Positions 55,206 through 63,316 of a DNA stretch of 64,000 bases are shown here, piece by piece (the stretch's first letter is position 1; each line of letters begins with the position of its first letter). A program made the translations under genes and the position numbers. This stretch comes from Streptomyces candidus (GTDB lineage: Bacteria > Actinomycetota > Actinomycetes > Streptomycetales > Streptomycetaceae): the NCBI RefSeq assembly GCF_014207445.1, contig NZ_JACHEM010000004.1, positions 62,001-126,000 on the forward strand. Direction: 5' to 3'. The notes beneath the pieces were generated by a model that had not been told where the DNA came from, did no database searches, and saw only the letters and a program-made list of their open reading frames with translations.

Positions 55206-57926
55206 CTACAGGAGCCCGTCCCACATCTGTTCCAGCAGCACCGACCACCAGCTCTCCGGCGAAGCCAGCGCCGCCGGATCGAGGGCCGCCAGCTGCGCCT
55301 GGAAGTCGACCGTCCAACGACCCGCCTGCTCGGGGTTGAGCCCGAACCGCAACCGCCACATCCGCCCCAGCAGAGCCAGGCACCGCACGAACTCCGGCAG
55401 ACCGGTGTTCACGAACTGCGGCGGTACGGGCTGCCCGCCGGGCCCCGCCTCGACCGGCACGGCCACGATGTTCGCCGTCCCGTACTGCACGCAGATCGCC
55501 CGCCCGAAGTCCGAGCCCATGACGAGGTACGAACCCGCGTCCGACGCGGGCTGCACACCGCGCTGCTGCGCCAGCTCGGCCAGCGTCGGCACGGGCTGCC
55601 CCGGCACCGCCTGCGCCCAGAAGAACGGGCCGAAGTCGACCGGCAGCCCCGCCCACATCAGCGTCACCGCCACGGCCTCCGGCACGCCCTGCCGCGACAC
55701 CGCACCCTGGTCGAACCGGAAGACCGCCTGCGGCCCGAACGCCGAGACCAGCTCGTGCGCCACCCCGTCGGGCGGGATCGGCGGCAGCTGCGGCAACTGG
55801 CTCGGATGCGGCAACGGCGCCCGCACCGGAGCGGGCCGCGCCGGACCGTCCGCGACCTGGTGCAGCTCGCCCTGGTGGGTGAGCAGGTGCTGCATGCCCT
55901 GCTGACGCGACGCGTGATCCGTGCCGTACGGAGCGACGCACGTGATCCGTACCTGCGGCCAGGTCTCCCGGATCATGCGCGCACAGTAGCCACCCGGCAG
56001 CTCGCAGGACGCCAGCTCCGTGTGCAGCTCCAGCACCTGCTGCGGCGGCACCTGCATCGCCCGCAGCTCGTGCAGCATCTGCCACTCGGGGTGCGGGGTG
56101 CCCGGCGCGGAACGTCGGATGAGCTGCTGCTCGGAACCGTCCTGCGCCCGGTAGCGCAGGACGGCCTGGTAGCCGGGGCCGACCGTGGGCAGCCCTGACG
56201 GCTGCTGCGGATAGCCGTACGCGGGCGGCGGGCCGGGCTGCGGCTGCCGCGCGTGCGGCGGCGGCATGTGCGGCGGCGGCTGCTGGGCGTGCGGGGGCGG
56301 CATGTGCGGCGGCGGCTGCTGGACATGCGGCGGCGGCCCCGGCTGCGGGTGCGGGGGTACGGCACCGGGCGGACCCGGCGGCTGCGGCGCGCCGGGGCCA
56401 CCCGGCGGCGGGCTCGCGAGCATCGTCGCCGCATGGTGGACTCCCCCGCCGGGAGGCGGAGTCGAGCCGGGCGCGCCGGGTGCACCAGGGGCGCCGGGCG
56501 GGCCGGGCGGCCGAGGAGCCCCCGGGACGCCCTGACCGCCGTGGCTCGGGTCGGCGAGCATGGTCGCCGCGTGGTGGACTCCCCCGCCCGGAGGCGGAGT
56601 CGAGCCCGGCGCGGACGGCGGACCCGGCGGGCCCGGCGGCTGAGACGCACCCGGGCCGCCCTCGGCCCCGAGGTGCGGAACCATGGCCGTCGGTACGTAA
56701 CCACCCGGTGCCCCGGGCGCCGACGGCGGCGGCGTCGCACCGGGCCTGGCGCCCGGCGTGCCGGGAGCGCCGGGCGGCGGCGGAGTCGTCGCACCGCCGC
56801 CCCGGCGGGCGCCAGGCGGCAGGGTGGCCTTGCTGGTCGCGGCGTCGGCGATGTCCTCCGCCCCCGCGGACAGGCCGGGCCGGCGGGCACCACCCGGCGG
56901 GGGCGAGGCCGCACCGGGAGCCCCGGGCGGCGGTGTGCCGGAACCCGAAGCGGAACCAGGCGCACTGTCCGCGTCGGCCCCCGGCCCGGAACCGGCGTCC
57001 GTGCCCGGCCCCGAGCCCGGCAGCGGCTGCGGTTGCTGCGGTCCCGACGGGTCCGTCAGGGCCGGCGACACCGCGGTCCGCGGCAGCCGGCTGCCGCCCT
57101 GGATGAGCGAGGTCTTCGCCTCGGGTCCCACACCGGGCGGCGGCGTGTCGTCGTCGTCCGCGCCCACCAGCGGCGGCGCGAACACGGTGGCGGGCAGCGG
57201 AACACCTCCCGCGTCACCGGAGTTGGTGTCGGTACCGGCCCACGGGGTCGCCCCCGCGGGCGGCGTACCGGCCGGGCCCGGGGTCCCACCCGTACCGCCG
57301 CCGGCCCCGGACGCCGTCGCAGGCACCCCGTCCGCGGCCGTCGGCTCGTACTCGTCGGAGGCATCCCCACCGGCGGCCGGCCACGGCACGCCGACGGAAC
57401 CGGAACCGGCGGAACCCGCTACCCCGCCCCCGCCCGCGCCCGACGGGGCCGCCGCGCCCGCCGGGGAAGCCGAGACGGAACCCGAAGCGGAGGACGAACC
57501 GGAACCGGACGCCGACGTACCCCCCGACGTGCCTCCGCTCCTGCGACCGGGAATACCGATCTTGTCCGCCGCCTCCTGCAACCACTCCGGCGGCGTCAGC
57601 AGGAACGACGTCTGCTGCAGGTCCACGCTCTGCGACGGCGCCGGAGCCGGCTCGGCCGGCCCGACGGGCGTCCCGTACTCCTCCTCGTACCGGCGAATCA
57701 CCTCACCCACCGGCATCTCCGGCCACAGCGTGGCCTCACCGCTGTCGCGGGCGACGACCAGACGCTGCCGCCCACCGTCGGAGACCGGACCGTTCTCCCG
57801 GTCCTCGGCCCACACCACGAACCCGAGGTCGAACTCCCGAACCCGCACCTCCCGGTGCTGGTAGGCGGGCACGTCACCGTTGACCCACTCGTCGCCGCGT
57901 TCCTGCGCCTGCGCGAAAGTCACCAT
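55206..57926 (-). CDS. Chimeric protein: Imm35-like, Pro/Gly-rich linker, deaminase-like and SUKH-like domains
   Basis: The 906-residue product has four regions. Residues 1-86 (FDLGFVVWAEDRENGPV...VVARDSGEATLWPEMPV) look like an Imm35/YrhB immunity domain. About 105-590 is a Pro/Gly/Ala-rich linker with internal repeats. About 595-690 resembles nucleic-acid/nucleotide deaminases of polymorphic toxins: HPEWQMLHELR, then TELASCELPGGYC with paired cysteines, but SC instead of the usual PC. About 720-906 (LMWAGLPVDFGPFFWAQAVP; YLVMGSDFGRAICVQYGTAN) resembles SUKH-4 proteins. No signal peptide. ATG 57926 lies 7 bases past the stop of the SMI1/KNR4 gene. Domain calls are by eye; activity is not proven. 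Confidence 0.75.
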   Translation of the reverse strand: MVTFAQAQERGDEWVNGDVPAYQHREVRVREFDLGFVVWAEDRENGPVSDGGRQRLVVARDSGEATLWPEMPVGEVIRRYEEEYGTPVGPAEPAPAPSQSVDLQQTSFLLTPPEWLQEAADKIGIPGRRSGGTSGGTSASGSGSSSASGSVSASPAGAAAPSGAGGGGVAGSAGSGSVGVPWPAAGGDASDEYEPTAADGVPATASGAGGGTGGTPGPAGTPPAGATPWAGTDTNSGDAGGVPLPATVFAPPLVGADDDDTPPPGVGPEAKTSLIQGGSRLPRTAVSPALTDPSGPQQPQPLPGSGPGTDAGSGPGADADSAPGSASGSGTPPPGAPGAASPPPGGARRPGLSAGAEDIADAATSKATLPPGARRGGGATTPPPPGAPGTPGARPGATPPPSAPGAPGGYVPTAMVPHLGAEGGPGASQPPGPPGPPSAPGSTPPPGGGVHHAATMLADPSHGGQGVPGAPRPPGPPGAPGAPGAPGSTPPPGGGVHHAATMLASPPPGGPGAPQPPGPPGAVPPHPQPGPPPHVQQPPPHMPPPHAQQPPPHMPPPHARQPQPGPPPAYGYPQQPSGLPTVGPGYQAVLRYRAQDGSEQQLIRRSAPGTPHPEWQMLHELRAMQVPPQQVLELHTELASCELPGGYCARMIRETWPQVRITCVAPYGTDHASRQQGMQHLLTHQGELHQVADGPARPAPVRAPLPHPSQLPQLPPIPPDGVAHELVSAFGPQAVFRFDQGAVSRQGVPEAVAVTLMWAGLPVDFGPFFWAQAVPGQPVPTLAELAQQRGVQPASDAGSYLVMGSDFGRAICVQYGTANIVAVPVEAGPGGQPVPPQFVNTGLPEFVRCLALLGRMWRLRFGLNPEQAGRWTVDFQAQLAALDPAALASPESWWSVLLEQMWDGLL
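56250..56620. repeat. Repeats coding the Pro/Gly-rich linker
   Basis: Two near-identical blocks coding STPPPGGGVHHAATMLA lie near 56410-56470 and 56545-56605, and tandem copies coding QQPPPHMPPPHA lie near 56255-56325. The linker has grown by in-frame duplication. Confidence 0.7.
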
Positions 57927-57933
57927 CGGACAT

Positions 57934-58917
57934 TCACCCCTCGTCCGAGACCGCGACCGCGCGCGCGAAGCCGCCGTCCACCATCAGATCCGCCACTGTC
58001 TGCAACTCCGGCGGGCTGCCCGCCAACCGCTGCAGGAACTCGTCGAAGTCGTCGCCGCAGGGCAGCAACAACCGCTCCACCCGCTCCTGCACCGACCAGC
58101 CGTCCTGGTCGCGCGCGTCGTCGTACGCGCAGAACCACACCGACCCGGTGCTCTCCCCCCGCACCTTCACGGCAAGGATCCCGCCCTGCACGAACGCGAC
58201 GCCGAGATAGTCCTTCGTGAGGTGATCGCGCAGACACTTGTTGACGTAGACCAGGTCATTGACACCGGCCTCGTCGCGCACCGTGAAGAACGGCTGGTCC
58301 ACCAGCAGACCCAGCTCCGGATCCAGCGCCGCACCCACCGGCGCACAGCCGCCCGCCGCCTTCAGGAAGGAGCGGTACGCACCTGGCAGCCGGTATCCCA
58401 GATCCTCCTCCACACCGAGCACCTGGGACTCCGACACCGCCACCGCCCCCCTGGGCAGACCGAAGTGGACCGGCCGGGTCTCCTGGAGCGGACGGGTACC
58501 GCGCTTCTCCTGGTCGACGGCCGTCGTCGCGAGCCCACCGTGGTGGCGCAGCAGCGCCTTCACCTCCACCGGCACCAACTGCATGCGGCGGGTGTACGGA
58601 ACGTGGTGCCACGTCCAGCCGTGCGGGGTCGCCACCGGGTCCAGCGTCTCCCACAACGCGTGGCCCTCGGCGTGCAGAGCGGCGTTGGCCGACACGTAGT
58701 CGGTCAGCCTCAGCTCGTCCACACCGAAGCCCTCGGGGGGTTCGGCGATCTCGGCGGCGGCACGCGCGTAGGGCGTGAAGTCCGGGTAGCCGTCCTCGTC
58801 CACCCGCACACCCCGGGGGTGACGGGCGGCCCGGACCGGGTCCGGAAAGTTCACGAGCTGCCCGGCGTAGGCCGCGTTCGGTGGCGCGGCTTGCTGCCCG
58901 AGCCGACCTGAAGTCAT
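57934..58917 (-). CDS. SMI1/KNR4 (SUKH superfamily) protein
   Basis: The 327-residue product has the SUKH core in its second half: VSESQVLGVEEDLGYRLPGA, YRSFLKAAGGCAPVGAALDP, and FFTVRDEAGVNDLVYVNKCL. SUKH proteins often neutralise polymorphic toxins by binding them, although many act as general scaffolds. The N-terminal 90 residues are a less clear extension (FPDPVRAARHPRGVRVDEDG). ATG 58917 follows CAGGGGGC. It opens the operon with the giant gene downstream and is divergent from the YwqJ-like gene. Confidence 0.88.
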   Translation of the reverse strand: MTSGRLGQQAAPPNAAYAGQLVNFPDPVRAARHPRGVRVDEDGYPDFTPYARAAAEIAEPPEGFGVDELRLTDYVSANAALHAEGHALWETLDPVATPHGWTWHHVPYTRRMQLVPVEVKALLRHHGGLATTAVDQEKRGTRPLQETRPVHFGLPRGAVAVSESQVLGVEEDLGYRLPGAYRSFLKAAGGCAPVGAALDPELGLLVDQPFFTVRDEAGVNDLVYVNKCLRDHLTKDYLGVAFVQGGILAVKVRGESTGSVWFCAYDDARDQDGWSVQERVERLLLPCGDDFDEFLQRLAGSPPELQTVADLMVDGGFARAVAVSDEG

Positions 58918-59271
58918 GGCGGTTGCCCCCTGCTGCGTCTGGCTGGATCCACCACAGCCTATGCGGTGGTGCAACAGCGGGTCCCGCCCCCGGACAGCCT
59001 CCGAGACACCCCCAGCCGCACCCCGTGACGGGGGGTCCACCGCCGGTCCACGGGCGGTCACCCGCACCCGCCCCAACCCGCTCCCCCACCCCGCCCGTCA
59101 CCGCACAGCAACCCCTCCGCCACCCGGCCCGCACACCACCCACCGACCGCTCCACGACCGCCCCCGCACGGGTGACGCGCCCGAACCAGTGCCCCAGCTT
59201 CCCCAGCACAGGGCACATTTGGCAGGCTGTCCCCCGCAACTCGGGGGATTGCAGGGAGGGAACGCACCACC
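58918..59271. promoter_or_regulatory. Divergent promoter region of the toxin/immunity-type cluster
   Basis: No gene is seen. CACCAC at 58950-58955 and GTGGTG at 58966-58971 form an inverted repeat just upstream of the SMI1/KNR4 gene. CCCCCG at 59231-59236 and CGGGGG at 59242-59247 form a hairpin in the likely leader of the YwqJ-like gene, with a -10-like CAGGCT at 59223-59228 upstream of it. Confidence 0.4.
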
Positions 59272-60291
59272 ATGCGCACTGCACATACAGGAAATCCGCA
59301 CACGTCGCGGACCACGGGGCCGAACAGCACGACAGGAGCAACGGGGACAACAACAACAGCAACGACAGCCGGACCGACGCCGACGCCCACCGGACCGACC
59401 GCCGGTGCCGCGCCCTCCCGTACCCCGGCACCCGCCTGGGCGCCCCCCTCGGCCCCGCCCCACACCTCCGCCACACCGGCCCCGCTCGGAACCCCGAGCA
59501 CACCCGGCCGACCGAGCACATCCAGCACCCCAGGCACTCCGGACCCGTCCGGGACACCCGGCCGACCGGACGCATCCCGCACCCCCGGCACATCCGGCAC
59601 ATCCAGCCACCCGAGCACCCCCGGCACCCAGGACCCGTCCGGCACTCCCGGCACATCCGGCCGACCGAGCACATCCCGCCCACCCGTAACGCCCGGCACA
59701 CCTGGCACGCCCCGAACCACAGACACCCCCGGCACGCCCACCTCGGCCGGCGCACCCCGCACCCCCAGCACCGCCGACACGCAGAACCCGTCGGCCGCCC
59801 CGGGCGCCCCCGGCGACCCCCGGCTCACCTGGAGCGCCACCACCGAAGCGCCACCCCCCGTCCTGCGCCACCGCCGCGACGGCATACTGCCCGCCGTCGC
59901 CGCCGCTCTCTCCGTACGCGGCGCGGACACCCTCACCTGCACGGCCGGCCGGGCCGACCGGCCCCCCACCCTGCACCCCCTCGTGCAGGACTTCCTCGAC
60001 ACCCTCAGCACCAGCCAGCGCACCCGCTTCACCGGCCGCTGCCCCGAAGCGATCCTGCTCTCCCGGCACCTGTCCGCCGCCGCGGCCGGACGCTCCAAGC
60101 GCGCGGCCCGCAAACCGCTCACCGCGAACGAAGCACGCCGCTCCCTCAAGCACTCCAAACTCACCGCCCGCCGCATCCGCGAGGACGGCGACCCCCTGCA
60201 CGGCAGCTACGCACCACCCTGCCGCTCCTGCGCACCGCTGCTCGCCCACTTCGGCGTACGCCCGGTCGACCCCACCGCCGAGAAGGGCTGA
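59272..60291 (+). CDS. YwqJ-like putative deaminase with Thr/Pro-rich N-terminus
   Basis: The 339-residue product has a Thr/Pro/Ser/Gly-rich N-terminal half (to about residue 190) and a C-terminal domain of YwqJ type: CTAGRADRPPTLHPLVQDFL, RFTGRCPEAILLSRHL with Cys-Pro-Glu, and APPCRSCAPLLAHFGV with the PCxxC zinc-binding pair. This is the expected layout of a toxin-type nucleic acid/nucleotide deaminase. No export signal is visible. ATG 59272 follows AGGGAGGGAACG. The gene downstream encodes SUKH-3, its probable immunity partner. Confidence 0.82.
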   Translation: MRTAHTGNPHTSRTTGPNSTTGATGTTTTATTAGPTPTPTGPTAGAAPSRTPAPAWAPPSAPPHTSATPAPLGTPSTPGRPSTSSTPGTPDPSGTPGRPDASRTPGTSGTSSHPSTPGTQDPSGTPGTSGRPSTSRPPVTPGTPGTPRTTDTPGTPTSAGAPRTPSTADTQNPSAAPGAPGDPRLTWSATTEAPPPVLRHRRDGILPAVAAALSVRGADTLTCTAGRADRPPTLHPLVQDFLDTLSTSQRTRFTGRCPEAILLSRHLSAAAAGRSKRAARKPLTANEARRSLKHSKLTARRIREDGDPLHGSYAPPCRSCAPLLAHFGVRPVDPTAEKG

Positions 60292-60301
60292 CCCGCACCT
60301 C

Positions 60302-60847
60302 ATGCCCCCCAGCTCCACCACGCCACCCACCGCCGACCCGGCCCACCACCTCAACACCAGCACCACCCGCTTCCCCGTCGCCGTCGACGCCGCACTCCGC
60401 GAGGCGGGCTGGCAACCGGGCCGCTGGGACATAAGGCAGGCCGAGCACTGGGCCGACACCCTCCGCGCCCACGTCTCCCCCGCAGGCCACCGCCACAGCG
60501 TCTTCCCCGCGGCGGTCGAAGCCTGGGCCGAATTCGGCGGCCTGCACATCAACCCACCCAGCGCCGGACGCCAGCTCGCCCCCAGCCCCCTGGTCCTCGA
60601 CCCGCTGCACGGCCTCCACCTCGCCCGCACGTTCGCGGACCTGGGCCGCGCCCTGGGCACCGAGGTGTGCCCGCTGGGCCAGGAGAACCACCCCGGCGGC
60701 GAGGCGCAGGCCATCCTCGCCATCGACACCGGGGGCCGCGTCTACAGCCTCGACCACACCGGCGACTGGTTCCTCGGCCACACCCTCGGCCAGGCCCTCG
60801 CCACCCTCGTCACCGGCGCCCAGCCCCACCGCCTCACCACCGGCTGA
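60302..60847 (+). CDS. SUKH-3 domain protein, probable immunity protein
   Basis: The 181-residue product has the SUKH-3 pattern: AALREAGWQPGRWDIRQAEH, EAWAEFGGLHINPPSAGRQL, and CPLGQENHPGGEAQAILAID followed by GGRVYSLDHTGDWFLG. SUKH-3 proteins accompany YwqJ-family deaminases in toxin/immunity loci. It starts at ATG 60302, 10 bases after the stop of the deaminase gene and without its own ribosome site, so translation is probably coupled. Confidence 0.88.
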   Translation: MPPSSTTPPTADPAHHLNTSTTRFPVAVDAALREAGWQPGRWDIRQAEHWADTLRAHVSPAGHRHSVFPAAVEAWAEFGGLHINPPSAGRQLAPSPLVLDPLHGLHLARTFADLGRALGTEVCPLGQENHPGGEAQAILAIDTGGRVYSLDHTGDWFLGHTLGQALATLVTGAQPHRLTTG

Positions 60848-61000
60848 ACCACCCGCCACCCCCACCACCACCGACCCGCACGCCTCCCCCGCCCCAGCGG
60901 AAAGCTCCGCCCAGCACCCACCGGACCCCCGCCCGGCACCCACCGGCAAGTCGCAGAACTCGCAGGAAAAAGGGCGCGCCCCGCCCGTAGGCTGGTCCGT

Positions 61001-62338
61001 ATGACCGTTACGGGGGCAGACCGGAGCGACTCGGACCTGACCAGTCCGAGTCCGCGTTTCTGGTGGTGGGAACGACGCCGCAGCGTCGTACTGGACGCAG
61101 GACTGGCGGCGGCCTCGGCCGTCGAGTGCGCGCTGGAGGGAATCGACTTCGCCCAGGAGACCAGGGCGCCCCTCGCACTGGGCGTCCTCCTCGGCCTGCT
61201 CGCGGGCTCCTCACTGCTCGTACGGCGCCGCTGGCCGATCGCCGTCGTCCTGGTGTCCATCGCCGTCACCCCCGCCGAGATGGGCTTCCTGCTCGGCCTG
61301 GTCGGCCTCTACACCCTGGCCGCCTCCGAGGTCCCCCGCCGCATCATCGCCGTCCTGGCGGCCATGTCCTTCACCGGGACCCTCATCGTCTCCCTCGTAC
61401 GGATGCGCTCCCTCGCGGGCCAGGAGGGCGACGCCGACTTCGACCCCGGCACCGGCTACACCCTCACCATCTCCTTCGTGCTCGCCCTCGGCATGTCCGC
61501 CCCGCCCCTCCTCCTCGGCCTGTACATAGGAGCCCGGCGCCGCCTCATGGAGAGCCTGCGCGAACGCGCCGACTCCCTGGAGCGCGAACTCTCCCTCCTC
61601 GCCGACCGCGCGGAGGAACGCGCCGAGTGGGCCCGTACGGAGGAACGCACCCGCATCGCCCGCGAAATGCACGACGTGGTCGCCCACCGCGTCAGCCTCA
61701 TGGTCGTCCACGCCGCCGCCCTCCAGGCCGTGGCCCTCAAGGACCCCCAGAAGGCCGTCAAGAACGCCGCCCTCGTCGGCGACATGGGCCGCCAGGCCCT
61801 CACCGAGCTCCGCGAGATGCTGGGCGTCCTGCGTACCCCGGTAACCACCACACCCGCACCCTCCGCCACACCGATCCCGCTGGCAGCCGTCGGCGCCGCC
61901 GCGGCAGCCGCCGCCGAAGCCGCCGAGAACGGCCCCTGCCTCGCCGACGTGGACGCCCTCGTCGAACAGTCCCGGGCCACCGGAATGGCCGTCGAACTCT
62001 CCGTGGACGGCGACCCCGCCCCCTGCGGCGCCCTCGTCGAACAGACCGCCTACCGCGTCATCCAGGAAGCACTCACCAACGTCCACAAACACGCCCCCGG
62101 GGCCAAGACCTGGGTGCGCATCGCCCACCGCGAGGGCACCGAGATCGCCATGCAGATCGAGAACGGCCCCTCCGACACCGACGCCGCCCAGGCCGGCCTC
62201 CCCAGCGGCGGCAACGGACTCGTCGGCATGCGCGAACGCGTCCAGACCCTCGGCGGAGTCTTCGTCGCCGGCCCCACCGACCCGGGCGGCTTCCGCGTCT
62301 CGGCGGTCCTGCCGGTCAAGGGGCCGGGGGCGGAGTAA
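61001..62338 (+). CDS. Sensor histidine kinase, NarL/DesK-like group
   Basis: The 445-residue product has five to six membrane segments (about residues 28-180), a coiled-coil link, a HisKA_3 dimerisation domain with phospho-accepting His224 in REMHDVVAHRVSLMVV, and an ATPase domain (QEALTNVHKHAPGAKTWVRI; GGNGLVGMRERVQTLGG). No response regulator gene is adjacent, so it is orphan in this window. TAGGCT at 60987-60992 sits so close to ATG 61001 that the transcript is probably leaderless. Its 3' end overlaps the vapC 3' end by 23 bases, convergently. Confidence 0.93.
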   Translation: MTVTGADRSDSDLTSPSPRFWWWERRRSVVLDAGLAAASAVECALEGIDFAQETRAPLALGVLLGLLAGSSLLVRRRWPIAVVLVSIAVTPAEMGFLLGLVGLYTLAASEVPRRIIAVLAAMSFTGTLIVSLVRMRSLAGQEGDADFDPGTGYTLTISFVLALGMSAPPLLLGLYIGARRRLMESLRERADSLERELSLLADRAEERAEWARTEERTRIAREMHDVVAHRVSLMVVHAAALQAVALKDPQKAVKNAALVGDMGRQALTELREMLGVLRTPVTTTPAPSATPIPLAAVGAAAAAAAEAAENGPCLADVDALVEQSRATGMAVELSVDGDPAPCGALVEQTAYRVIQEALTNVHKHAPGAKTWVRIAHREGTEIAMQIENGPSDTDAAQAGLPSGGNGLVGMRERVQTLGGVFVAGPTDPGGFRVSAVLPVKGPGAE

Positions 62339-62759
62339 CTCCGCCGTCCGGCCGGAAGCCCTCCCTCAGCATCACCGTGGGCTGCCCGGTGTGCCGCGCG
62401 ATCGCCTCGAAGTCACGGTCGCAGTGCAGCAGAGAGAGTCCGGACAGTTCGGCCGCCGCAGCGATGAGGAGGTCGACAGGTCCGGCGCTGCGGTGCTCGC
62501 CGTGTTCCACGAGGATCTGCTGGACCTGCCGGGCCCTCCGAAAGGTGCTCTCCGGGACCGGCGCCCAGGCGTAGAAGCCGCTCAGGTACTCCTGCATCTG
62601 CCGGTAGTGCACGGCTGACCGTGCGGAGCGCAGAACCTCCAACTCGGTGATCTCGCACATGCCGACCACACCGGAGTCCAGTGCTTCCCCCCACCCCCAG
62701 GCGTCCGCGCCGTGCTGCAGGAAGCGCGCCACCGCCGAGGTGTCGACCAGGTACTTCAT
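62316..62759 (-). CDS. vapC: PIN-domain toxin, VapC family
   Basis: The 147-residue product has the PIN ribonuclease acidic residues: Asp6 in YLVDTSA, Glu39/Glu41 in ITELEVLRS, Asp96 in GPVDLLIAAAA and Asp114/Asp116 in HCDRDFEAIA. VapC toxins cut tRNA or rRNA when free of antitoxin. ATG at 62757-62759 overlaps the antitoxin stop (ATGA). The neighbouring tRNA-Gln gene is not evidence about its target. Extra Pro tail (GGVTPPPAP) at the C-terminus. Confidence 0.93.
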   Translation of the reverse strand: MKYLVDTSAVARFLQHGADAWGWGEALDSGVVGMCEITELEVLRSARSAVHYRQMQEYLSGFYAWAPVPESTFRRARQVQQILVEHGEHRSAGPVDLLIAAAAELSGLSLLHCDRDFEAIARHTGQPTVMLREGFRPDGGVTPPPAP

Positions 62760-63004
62760 GCAACGTGCTCCTGGTCGTCCGCTCCGCCGTGGCTCGGACG
62801 GTATGCGGCCTTGTCCGTGAGAGCGGCGAGATTCAGCGCCTCTGCGGCCAGGCGTTCCGCGGCCATGCGGGCCTCATGGCGCTTGACCCGGTCACTGACC
62901 TCGCGCAGAGCCCGGTTGACGGTGTCCTTCTTGGTCTTCGTGCCGAACGCATCCTGCGCCACCGCCAGTGCGTCCTCATCGATTTCGATCAGCGTCTTGC
63001 CCAA
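62756..63004 (-). CDS. vapB: VapB-type antitoxin
   Basis: The 82-residue product starts GKTLIEIDEDALAVAQDAFG and has a short ribbon-helix-helix-like N-terminus with TKTKKDTVNRALREV, then a charged tail that should wrap the toxin. This is the usual VapB (DUF2191-type) antitoxin. The start is TTG 63004, after GGGGTGAGGAC; no better ATG or GTG is in frame. It binds and silences the VapC encoded downstream and probably represses its own promoter. Confidence 0.88.
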   Translation of the reverse strand: MGKTLIEIDEDALAVAQDAFGTKTKKDTVNRALREVSDRVKRHEARMAAERLAAEALNLAALTDKAAYRPSHGGADDQEHVA

Positions 63005-63021
63005 GTCCTCACCCCTTCATA

Positions 63022-63043
63022 TATCCAAAATCTTACACGGATA
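63022..63043. promoter_or_regulatory. AT-rich inverted repeat upstream of vapBC
   Basis: TATCC at 63022-63026 and GGATA at 63039-63043 bracket an AT-rich stretch that includes a likely minus-strand -10. This is 18-40 bases upstream of the vapB start and fits autoregulation by the VapBC complex. Confidence 0.45.
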
Positions 63044-63130
63044 CATCGTCGCATTCGTGGGTGGCGATGCGGCATAGTGTTGGGGTCGCCGTCAGCAGCC
63101 TGACGCGATGTCCGATTTAGTCGGCAATAG

Positions 63131-63202
63131 TCCCCCGTGGTGTAATTGGCAGCACTGTGGCTTTTGGTGCCATCTGTTCGGGTTCGAGTCCTGACGGGGG
63201 AG
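63131..63202 (+). tRNA. tRNA-Gln(UUG)
   Basis: The 72-base sequence folds as a tRNA: acceptor TCCCCCG/CGGGGGA, anticodon stem GTGGC/GCCAT around TTTTGGT (anticodon TTG, reading CAA), T-loop TTCGAGT. Discriminator G; the CCA end is not encoded. Confidence 0.95.
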
Positions 63203-63214
63203 CTGTCACCTTTG

Positions 63215-63245
63215 GCGGGTCCCGGCCTCCCCGGTCGGGACCCGC
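63215..63245 (+). terminator. Terminator after tRNA-Gln
   Basis: GCGGGTCCCG at 63215-63224 pairs perfectly with CGGGACCCGC at 63236-63245, 13 bases after the tRNA. Confidence 0.8.
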
Positions 63246-63316
63246 ACTCGTTTCCCTCCCGTAACCCCCCGGTATCCTGCGGAAGTCCACCCCCGTAGTA
63301 GCCGAAGGGCCCCACT

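Noticed and set aside
59058-60729. Minus-strand frames opposite the YwqJ-like and SUKH-3 genes
   Set aside because: Cys/Gly/Val-rich shadows of the Thr/Pro-rich coding strand.
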